Source: Parablautia sp. Marseille-Q6255 (GTDB taxonomy: Bacteria > Bacillota > Clostridia > Lachnospirales > Lachnospiraceae). From it: a stretch of DNA of 64,000 bases. Below the pieces are notes generated by a model. That model saw only the letters and a program-made list of their open reading frames with translations. It did not search any database and had not been told where the DNA came from. The stretch's first letter is position 1. Each line of letters begins with the position of its first letter. A program made the translations under genes and the position numbers. The stretch covers positions 186,001 to 250,000 of the forward strand of contig NZ_CATNVD010000001.1 of assembly GCF_951230155.1 (NCBI RefSeq). Direction: 5' to 3'. Positions 54,344 to 61,933 of the stretch are shown here, in pieces.

Positions 54344-54730
54344 CTACAGACTCGGATCTAAATAAAGCTGTAAATCCCACGCAGCATCTCTGGTCTGATT
54401 GACTGCTACAGCAGTTTTTAACCCGCTCATTTTTTTATCATTGATAAGAATCCGTTCCCCATAAGGAGCTTCAAATACAATGTGATCATATCTGACATTT
54501 TGTTCCATCAGAAATTCTTTTGTTATATTTTCATACTGCTTTTTTCTGGAGGTCAGAAAAATAATCATATCCTGCTCTGGAATTGTGCTTAGAAATTCTT
54601 GCGCACCAGGCAAAAAAGAATCCTTTCCATCAATCAAATAGCCATTGTGTTTTACCAAAGTACCATCCAAATCAAGAATCCAAGTATGCCCTAATTTTGA
54701 TAGTAAAAGACGGTTTTTATCCTGCATCAT
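54344..54730 (-). CDS. HAD-family phosphatase
   Basis: The 128-residue protein has the HAD motif I WILDLDGTLVKHNGYLI and motif II FLTSRKKQYENITKEF, with the third motif region ERILINDKKMSGLK. It is a small, cap-less HAD. I chose the ATG at 54730 (AAGGAG eight bases upstream) over 54772. Placement next to a nucleotidyltransferase/kinase fusion suggests a dephosphorylation step in a nucleotide-sugar or polyol pathway. Confidence 0.85.
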   Translation of the reverse strand: MMQDKNRLLLSKLGHTWILDLDGTLVKHNGYLIDGKDSFLPGAQEFLSTIPEQDMIIFLTSRKKQYENITKEFLMEQNVRYDHIVFEAPYGERILINDKKMSGLKTAVAVNQTRDAAWDLQLYLDPSL

Positions 54731-54774
54731 CAATTTGTCTCCTTCACAACCCGTTTTAATTTTTTCGCGCATTT

Positions 54775-56289
54775 TTAAAGTAGTTCTGCTAGCACATCTT
54801 CAAAATAAAGCAATCCATTATAAAAAGCTCCACAGATAGAATCATAATCTTCCCATGCATACGTTGTAAGCGAGAGCCAAATAAGTGCGTGAATCATTTT
54901 GATATGCTTCTTTGACACAGAATCACCTAAAAGCTCAAAAAACTCTTCTTCCATATCTTTCCATTCACTAGTCTCAATAGTCAAATCCACTTCTGCATCT
55001 TTAATTTCTAAAGAAAATCTTTTTAAATTAAACTGGTCGTAATCGCCTACAACAGAATAGTACAACTTGGCCCAATCATAATTCGCATCTCCTACAATTT
55101 TGCTAAATCCAAAATATCCCCTGGGATCAATCAACACTGGATTCTGCTTACTGTCTAACAGAATATTAGAAAATGTACAGTCACCATGTATCAGGCAAAA
55201 CTCTGAAATTCTATATTCACTAAGGAATTTTTCCACTACATCTTTATAGAAAAAGATATTTCTGCATGTTTTACCGTTGATCCGAACCGTCTCATCCATA
55301 GCAAACGGAACCAGATTCTGTATCTTTTTCAAACGGTCAAATGTCTTTCCAAAATAATTGTTCCACACGCTAAAATAATCCACAGGCTGCGCCTGCAAAG
55401 AGTGCAGTTCCTTCAGCATAATAATAATTTTCTCCAAAACTGCCCGTTTTGTATTGTGATCAAATGTATACTCAAATACATTCTTGCCGTCTGTTATTTC
55501 CATAATAAATGGCGTATAAGAATATATCTGAGGAATATTTTTAAATCCTTTCTGTATCACATATTTATACCAGTTTTTCTCTCGCTCCTCCAAAAGCTTT
55601 CCGTGCTCATCAATGCCCTCTTTCACAAGCTTATCACCCTGTATACTTAATTTATTAAACGGACGACATTTACTAACTGGCAGCTTATTATACTCTGAAA
55701 TTAAACCAAACTCCCTGGTCTCATACAGAGCAACTTCCTGTAGCTCTTTGTTTTGACTCTTTAACCACGGCACAAACTCTCCCTGCTCTGGAACATCTTT
55801 CAGTTCATCTTTATTTTTAAAAATAAAGAAACCTGCCACACCGTGTTCTTTCGATTTTACTTCACAGAATTCTCCGTCAATATACGACCACCTGCAGTCA
55901 AAGTCTTTAGAGATCCCAACATAATTTGCCTCCTTTTCTGGCAAAATAAAATCTGAAGGCAAGACCAGATCTGACCAAATCAGTAAAAATGCCTTATCCT
56001 TTGGTACTAGGCTCATTGCCTCCTGCACTCCACCGCATGTGCCCTTTTTCCCTTTGGCATCTACAACAATATACTGAACATCGGCAAAAGTTTCAAGATA
56101 CTTTTTTAATACATCACATTTATAGTCTCCAATAATAATGAATTTTTTATCTTTAAATTTTCGGAAATTATAAAAAATCATTGGGAGACTGTTGATTGGT
56201 ACAAGCGCCTTCGGTTTATTAACTGTAAGCCTCTCCATTCTTTTTCCTCTTCCGCCTGCCTGAACAATAATGTACTCAATATCCATCAT
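54775..56289 (-). CDS. Fused nucleotidyltransferase/APH-fold kinase
   Basis: The 504-residue protein joins two enzymes. Residues 1-about 225 are a GT-A-fold nucleotidyltransferase: VQAGGRGKRMERLTVNKPKAL (positions about 9-29) and LIWSDLVLPSDF with the metal Asp. Residues about 240-504 have a kinase/APH fold: CLIHGDCTFSNILLDSKQNP and LIDPRGYFG (Brenner/DFG-like motifs). Such fusions resemble LicC/LicA or heptose kinase-pyrophosphorylase pairs that phosphorylate a sugar or alcohol and activate it. The HAD gene downstream would remove a phosphate. Substrate unknown. Confidence 0.82.
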   Translation of the reverse strand: MMDIEYIIVQAGGRGKRMERLTVNKPKALVPINSLPMIFYNFRKFKDKKFIIIGDYKCDVLKKYLETFADVQYIVVDAKGKKGTCGGVQEAMSLVPKDKAFLLIWSDLVLPSDFILPEKEANYVGISKDFDCRWSYIDGEFCEVKSKEHGVAGFFIFKNKDELKDVPEQGEFVPWLKSQNKELQEVALYETREFGLISEYNKLPVSKCRPFNKLSIQGDKLVKEGIDEHGKLLEEREKNWYKYVIQKGFKNIPQIYSYTPFIMEITDGKNVFEYTFDHNTKRAVLEKIIIMLKELHSLQAQPVDYFSVWNNYFGKTFDRLKKIQNLVPFAMDETVRINGKTCRNIFFYKDVVEKFLSEYRISEFCLIHGDCTFSNILLDSKQNPVLIDPRGYFGFSKIVGDANYDWAKLYYSVVGDYDQFNLKRFSLEIKDAEVDLTIETSEWKDMEEEFFELLGDSVSKKHIKMIHALIWLSLTTYAWEDYDSICGAFYNGLLYFEDVLAELL

Positions 56290-57734
56290 GTTTTCCTCAC
56301 TTTCATTTTATTTTTTATTATATCAAAAAGTTGCAGTGCTATTTGATTCTTAAATGTCAAAAGAATCAAACCATATAAGAGTCCGCCTAAAATTGTTGTA
56401 GCTATTAAGATCATAAAGGGACTACCTGTTAAACATCTTATTCCAAAATAAACTGGAACAATGAAAACTGCTGAAACTATAAATTGCCAAAGGTTATGTA
56501 GAACTCCGGTATAGCAAATATACTTTCTTGAGAAATACGCGCATATTAGCAATGCTACCAATTCAGCCAACACTGTACTGATTGCGGCTCCTTCCTTTCC
56601 AAATTTCGGTATCAGGGTATAATTCAAGCCCGCATTTATAGCAGCTGCACTGCAACTCGCATACAGAGAATATTTTTCTTTTTCCATTGGAATAAATACC
56701 TGTACCGACATCAAATTACTTATTCCTATGATAATAATCGTAAGTGTAAGAATCTGAGATGTAAGGCTTGCCGAAACATATTTTTCTCCACTTAATACAT
56801 ACAAAGTTTCCCGACTCAGTACACACAGCCCTAACGATGCCGGTATTGCGATAAACAATACACTATTCATCACCTTCAAAAACAACGTTTGATATTTATG
56901 AAACTCTCCTTTTGCATAGTAAAATGACAATCTTGCAACAACAACAGTGCCTATAGATAAAATCAGTTGTAATACAATCCGGTTCATTTTTAACGCTGCA
57001 CCATATAAACCAACCTCTACGTCTCCGCAAAGAAATCCCAGCATAGTTTTATCCAGATTCATATATATATTGCTTGCCAGATTTAATCCAAAAATGACCA
57101 AAATCGGTTTAAAATGCCGTGTAAAATCATACGACATGCTCTTTTTAATCGTAATAAACTTTCTTGCATGAATCAGATTCAGTAAATTAGATCCAACTGC
57201 TGCAAACACCTGCACAAAAGCATACTCCAAATAATCATCTGAATCTTTCACTAAAACAAACAACAAAACCAGTGCCAGCGCCTGAAAAACAACACTTCTG
57301 ATTGTGATATATGCATATTCCTCTAAAGCACCATAAAGCCAATCAATCCCTAAAGTTGTAAAACCTATCTGTAACCCGCTGATCAATAGCACAAAAACAT
57401 ACGGTTTAAACTGCGGAACAGTCACCAGCATAATTCCAAAAACAGCATACGATATTACTGTCGTGACTATATTAATAATTAAAATTTCCTGCACAAATGT
57501 GCTTAGTTTTTGTTTATCATCCCGATATTTCGCTCCCTGCCGTATTCCATAAGTAGAAATTCCAAGAGATGCAAATAGCATAAAATATGCTACGACAGAG
57601 GTTGAAAAATCAACCTTCCCTATGCCAGAGGGACCCAGTACTCTTGATGCATAAGGAAACGAGATGAGGGGGAAAAACATACTCATCAATACCTTTATAG
57701 CACTTAGTACCGCATTTTTTTTAATGGATTTCAT
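56286..57734 (-). CDS. Wzx-like oligosaccharide flippase
   Basis: The 482-residue protein has about 12-14 helices and the start LSAIKVLMSMFFPLISFPYA, followed by SRVLGPSGIGKVDFSTSVVAYF, the Polysacc_synt (Wzx) pattern of lipid-linked repeat-unit exporters. It overlaps the next gene by four bases. It likely moves the repeat unit made by the surrounding transferases across the membrane. Confidence 0.92.
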   Translation of the reverse strand: MKSIKKNAVLSAIKVLMSMFFPLISFPYASRVLGPSGIGKVDFSTSVVAYFMLFASLGISTYGIRQGAKYRDDKQKLSTFVQEILIINIVTTVISYAVFGIMLVTVPQFKPYVFVLLISGLQIGFTTLGIDWLYGALEEYAYITIRSVVFQALALVLLFVLVKDSDDYLEYAFVQVFAAVGSNLLNLIHARKFITIKKSMSYDFTRHFKPILVIFGLNLASNIYMNLDKTMLGFLCGDVEVGLYGAALKMNRIVLQLILSIGTVVVARLSFYYAKGEFHKYQTLFLKVMNSVLFIAIPASLGLCVLSRETLYVLSGEKYVSASLTSQILTLTIIIIGISNLMSVQVFIPMEKEKYSLYASCSAAAINAGLNYTLIPKFGKEGAAISTVLAELVALLICAYFSRKYICYTGVLHNLWQFIVSAVFIVPVYFGIRCLTGSPFMILIATTILGGLLYGLILLTFKNQIALQLFDIIKNKMKVRKT

Positions 57735-57771
57735 TTTTATTTTTCCTTCCTGTTTTTATCAGGCTACCACA

Positions 57772-58851
57772 TCAACTATTTTTATTTTCTGAATTCACTC
57801 GTGCAATTGATTCCAAATATCTATATCCATAATGCTGATCTGGTTCTAAATATGCTCCTTCCCCCCATTCATTCCATGCATTAATAAAAATATACTTCTC
57901 TATGTCCGATCTATGGAACAATTTTTCCAAGTGCTTTTTAAAAAGATCTGGTGACGAGTTTGTAAAAACAATTCCTCGGTTTCCCTTTCTTGCTGTGTTG
58001 TCCCAATCAGGAAACGTTCCGATATAAGTCTTTCTCTGTGCCGGATATTTACGTTCTTCTATTAAACGATATATGTCTTTTGTATTTAATCTGGAAACTT
58101 TTCCTACACCATAGTGGTAATTCAGATATCTCTTTATTTTCGAGAAAAGATCATTTTTTTTCACTTCATGGCAACGTGTATAAATCGGTTCAAACACAAC
58201 GTCACCTTCACTATTGCCAAGTACATGATCCTTCTGAATAGCGTTTAAGGTCTCCAGAATATAGATTCCCTCAAATCCTTCTTCTCGCATTCTCTTTTGC
58301 CAGTAGTCCACCATTTCCTCGCATCTTTCGATATTGCATGCAGTATACAATAAAAAAAGTGGTTTTCCATCTATTCTTATATACCTCTTATCTCTGAAAA
58401 ATGGAAGTAAATACTGTAAATGCGCTTCCCAATCTTCTTCTCCTCCATAGTTCTGATGGATCAGGTATTCCTTATCATTTCCATCCCAAGTTCTTGCCCA
58501 CGATTCGTTTGCCCAGGAAATACAAAACGGTATTGTAATTCTGCTGTCTTTCAGCATATTTTCCATTGGTTTTTCCAAAAGAAGCTTTCCTGTAAACCAG
58601 TAATGGTAATAGCAAAAACCGTAAACTCCATATTTCTGAGCTAATTCGGACTGCCAGATCTGTGTTTCACTATTTAACAAGTTATAGTAATTTTCGTTTA
58701 ACGGAATTCTGGGCTGTACATGTCCTGGAAATAAAGGCTCTGCCTTTTTTGTATTTCTCCATTCCGTAAACCCTTTTCCCCACCATTCATCATTTTCCGG
58801 TATTGCATGAAACTGCGGCAAATAAAACGCTAGTATCTTTTTATTATTCAT
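57772..58851 (-). CDS. WbsX-like glycosyltransferase/GH99-fold protein
   Basis: The 359-residue protein opens ILAFYLPQFHAIPENDEWWG, continues GKGFTEWRNTKKAEPLFPGH and YGFCYYHYWFTGKLLLEKP, and has WANESWARTWDGND and NAWNEWGEGAYLEPD near the C-terminus. This is the WbsX family of O-antigen/capsule loci, with a GH99-like barrel. Activity is proposed as a glycosyltransferase. The acidic AWNEWGEG motif is the likely active site. Confidence 0.9.
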   Translation of the reverse strand: MNNKKILAFYLPQFHAIPENDEWWGKGFTEWRNTKKAEPLFPGHVQPRIPLNENYYNLLNSETQIWQSELAQKYGVYGFCYYHYWFTGKLLLEKPMENMLKDSRITIPFCISWANESWARTWDGNDKEYLIHQNYGGEEDWEAHLQYLLPFFRDKRYIRIDGKPLFLLYTACNIERCEEMVDYWQKRMREEGFEGIYILETLNAIQKDHVLGNSEGDVVFEPIYTRCHEVKKNDLFSKIKRYLNYHYGVGKVSRLNTKDIYRLIEERKYPAQRKTYIGTFPDWDNTARKGNRGIVFTNSSPDLFKKHLEKLFHRSDIEKYIFINAWNEWGEGAYLEPDQHYGYRYLESIARVNSENKNS

Positions 58852-58865
58852 TTTTCCTCCATAAA

Positions 58866-59741
58866 TTACATTTTCTTTAATAAAATCTTACATCCCTCTA
58901 CAATATATTTATATGTAAAAATGTTCTTATCAATGGTATTCTTATGTGCCTTTTTCGTTGTCTCACCATTAATGTGCTCTACTTTCAATACAGGCGAATA
59001 TAATATTTTGTAATTCTTCTGTATACAGTAAAAAGATAACAGATCTTCTTCGCCATACATAAATGTTTCTGGTGAAAAAGCGAATTCTTCTTTTTTCACA
59101 AATTCCGGCGTAAAAATAATGCACGCCCCCTGCAATACTACATTTTCATGCGGCATTTGATATAAAATATTGCTTTGTGTTTTTTTATCTTTTTTATCAA
59201 ACAGATACTCCAACACGTTTATCTTGTTTTCAAGATGCAATAGCTTTTTTAATTTAAAATATTGCAAAAAAATCCATTTATTTAGAAGCATCTTTCGAAC
59301 TTCTCGCTTGCTTAGCACATGAGCTCTATGAGGGTTCTGATGAATGCCGCTTGGAGTCACTAAGTCAGGTCCTAAAACCGCACATGATGTTTTCTGATAC
59401 TCGTGCTGCAAGAGCTCGACAAAATCAGACTGCCGAAAAATCGTATCATTATTTGTAATCACCATAAAAGAAGCCTTTAAAACATCCCTCGCATACTGAT
59501 ATCCCAGATTATTTCCTTTTGCAAAGCCTAAATTTTCCTCTGCCAACAGTACCGTTACTTTTTCATCTTGCTCATACTGTTTCTGTAGCAATTCACCACT
59601 ATTGTTCGGCGAATGATTATCCACAACAACAATAGAATACTCGCTATAACCTATGGACTCTTTAATGGACACTATGCACTGTTCCGTCGTTATTGTATCT
59701 AAATAATGTAAAATAATAAAACTTATATGATCCATATACAC
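58866..59741 (-). CDS. Family 2 glycosyltransferase
   Basis: The 291-residue protein starts FIILHYLDTITTEQCIVSIK and has VVDNHSPNNSGELLQ, LAEENLGFAKGNNLGYQYAR (positions about 65-90) and VITNNDTIFRQ, the GT2 rhamnosyl-type (WbbL-like) pattern with the NDT variant of DxD. It lies six bases after the next GT2 gene. Acceptor unknown. Confidence 0.9.
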   Translation of the reverse strand: MYMDHISFIILHYLDTITTEQCIVSIKESIGYSEYSIVVVDNHSPNNSGELLQKQYEQDEKVTVLLAEENLGFAKGNNLGYQYARDVLKASFMVITNNDTIFRQSDFVELLQHEYQKTSCAVLGPDLVTPSGIHQNPHRAHVLSKREVRKMLLNKWIFLQYFKLKKLLHLENKINVLEYLFDKKDKKTQSNILYQMPHENVVLQGACIIFTPEFVKKEEFAFSPETFMYGEEDLLSFYCIQKNYKILYSPVLKVEHINGETTKKAHKNTIDKNIFTYKYIVEGCKILLKKM

Positions 59742-59747
59742 TCCAAA

Positions 59748-60752
59748 CTAAACAGGATTTTTTAATCTAATTATTTTTTTATCTTTCAAAAACTGAAATA
59801 CCCTTCCCCCAAGTGAAAACCACTCAATATTAATAAAAGAAGCTAGCGCTATCAAGCGTGTAAATCGTTTGTTTTTGTTATCTCTCCACACATTTGTACG
59901 ATACTTTTTAATAATAGATTTCAAATATAGCTTCTCTTTTTTATACGCTCCCTTTCCTGGAATTCTCCTGAAAATATCAACTGCCGCTATAAACAGTTTG
60001 GAAGCCGCTGCATCTGTAAGCTCAGGATACTTTCTGCTGATAAATTCAAGCACTTCCTCCGATGCCAAGACTTGATCCATTTTCCTTATAGAAAACTCCG
60101 AATTCACAATACTGCCAGATCTTTGATAATAAAAATAAAGCTTTGCCTGATTGAAAACTATCCTATTTGCTTTATCATACACTTTGTACATAATCTTGAC
60201 ATCTTCAAATAGTTCTCCAACGGGAAACCGTATTTCATCAAATAATGTTTTTCTATATAATTTTCCCCAACAATAGGAATCAATACCTTTTCTATACAGC
60301 ATTTTTTCTAAAGTTTCTTCGTTACTAATCAGTGCTGTATCATACGCGGTTATATTATCATTATACTCGATTTTACTACTTTTTGTCTTTTGATAAGAGC
60401 ACATCGCAATATCTGCATTCTTTTGCGTCAACATTGTATATAAGGAACCCAGATAATCCGATGAAACATAATCATCAGAATCAACAAATGCCAAATACTC
60501 TCCCGTAGCTTTTTCAATTCCAAAATTTCTTGTGTCAGACACCCCTCCATTTTTTTTATGAAACACTTTCACTCGGGTATCTACCTGTTGAAAAGAATCA
60601 CAGATTTCTCCTGATTTATCCGTTGAACCGTCATCTACTAATAGCACCTCTATATTTCTATATCTCTGGTTTAGCAGGCTATTTACACACCGCTCCAAAT
60701 ATTTCTCAACGTTATATATTGGCACGATTACACTAATCAACTCCATCTTCAC
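59748..60752 (-). CDS. Family 2 glycosyltransferase (EpsJ-like)
   Basis: The 334-residue protein begins ISVIVPIYNVEKYLERCVNS and has LLVDDGSTDKSGEICDSF, HKKNGGVSDTRNFGIEKA and AFVDSDDYVSSDYL, the standard GT2 A-family pattern with DSDD. The C-terminal third is basic and helical. The ATG overlaps the GT4 stop by four bases. Confidence 0.93.
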   Translation of the reverse strand: MKMELISVIVPIYNVEKYLERCVNSLLNQRYRNIEVLLVDDGSTDKSGEICDSFQQVDTRVKVFHKKNGGVSDTRNFGIEKATGEYLAFVDSDDYVSSDYLGSLYTMLTQKNADIAMCSYQKTKSSKIEYNDNITAYDTALISNEETLEKMLYRKGIDSYCWGKLYRKTLFDEIRFPVGELFEDVKIMYKVYDKANRIVFNQAKLYFYYQRSGSIVNSEFSIRKMDQVLASEEVLEFISRKYPELTDAAASKLFIAAVDIFRRIPGKGAYKKEKLYLKSIIKKYRTNVWRDNKNKRFTRLIALASFINIEWFSLGGRVFQFLKDKKIIRLKNPV

Positions 60753-61933
60753 TCCTGCCCACGATCATTCAAAATATCCGCATACTGTCTGGCTATAACT
60801 CGATAATCATAACCTTTAATCAACTGTTTCATATTATTGACAATTGTTCTATACAACTCTTCGTCCTGTAACAATCTATTTATTTTCTCTGCTATAGCTG
60901 TTGGATTCTTTTCAGGACACAACATTCCATTTTCCCCATCATGTATTAAACTGGCAATTCCCCCTGAAACGCTAGCAATGACTGGAATTCCTGATGCCAT
61001 TGCTTCCAACATAACTAAACCAAACCCTTCTTTTGAACCATCCGGCATCGTAATAGATGGAGCAACAAATATATCAGCTGAAGCATAAATAGTTTTCAAT
61101 TCTTCATGCGTTTTAGCACCAAGGAAAACTATTTTATCACCTTGTTCTTTTGCCTGTTGTTTTAAAGCATCTTTTAATGTTCCATCACCCACAATTACAA
61201 GTTTCGCATCTACCTGCTTCATAGCTTCAATTAAGTATGTGACACCTTTTATTTCAGCCAGTCTTCCCACAAATAATATTACTTTTTTGTCACCTTGCTT
61301 AAAATAATCTAATACTGCATGTTGCTTTCCAAATTCTAAAGCATTATATCCCATGGAAATAACACGCACTTCTATAGTATCACAAAGTTTCCGAACTTCA
61401 CCCTTTAGCAGCTCTGATACAACAGTGATACATTTTGCTTTTTTCAAGCACTGTATTTTTAGCTTTTTAATAATTCCTATATTCAGAGCCTTAATATCCC
61501 CCCCATGGCTTGTTACAATATACGGTTTTTTAAAAAATGACTGTACAATCCCCTGCGGAATAATCCAGTGTGCATGTACAATGTCAAACTGAGGAAGTAA
61601 ACGAAATAAATGCCAGTACAGAGACAAAAATAAAAACGGAACTAATAACGCCCTAATTTTCTTTTCCTTAATTCGGGGTACAATCGCACCCGGATAGCAG
61701 AGTGTCTCCCATTTATGGATCGGGAAATAATGATATCTGATCACTTTTACCCCATTCATTACTTCCTGATTCTTCGCCCCTGGCGCAGCCGGTACTAATG
61801 CCGTCACATCAAAATACTCTGTCAAAGCTTCTGAAAGATCAAGAACAAACCTCGGTTCTGTGTCCCCTTTCCAACGCGGGAAAGTCGATCCCGTCACCAG
61901 AAGTTTTTTCTTTTTTACACAATCTCCACCCAT
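60749..61933 (-). CDS. Family 4 glycosyltransferase
   Basis: GT-B protein with LLVTGSTFPRWKGDTEPRFV at the N-terminus, HAHWIIPQGIVQSF, SHGGDIKAL, VILFVGRLAEIKGVTYLIEA and the donor motif PSITMPDGSKEGFGLVMLEA. The ATG at 61933 (AGGAG seven bases upstream) gives 394 residues; 61966 is the first in-frame ATG but lacks a site. Its start overlaps the preceding 685-residue frame by 19 bases. Confidence 0.93.
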   Translation of the reverse strand: MGGDCVKKKKLLVTGSTFPRWKGDTEPRFVLDLSEALTEYFDVTALVPAAPGAKNQEVMNGVKVIRYHYFPIHKWETLCYPGAIVPRIKEKKIRALLVPFLFLSLYWHLFRLLPQFDIVHAHWIIPQGIVQSFFKKPYIVTSHGGDIKALNIGIIKKLKIQCLKKAKCITVVSELLKGEVRKLCDTIEVRVISMGYNALEFGKQHAVLDYFKQGDKKVILFVGRLAEIKGVTYLIEAMKQVDAKLVIVGDGTLKDALKQQAKEQGDKIVFLGAKTHEELKTIYASADIFVAPSITMPDGSKEGFGLVMLEAMASGIPVIASVSGGIASLIHDGENGMLCPEKNPTAIAEKINRLLQDEELYRTIVNNMKQLIKGYDYRVIARQYADILNDRGQE

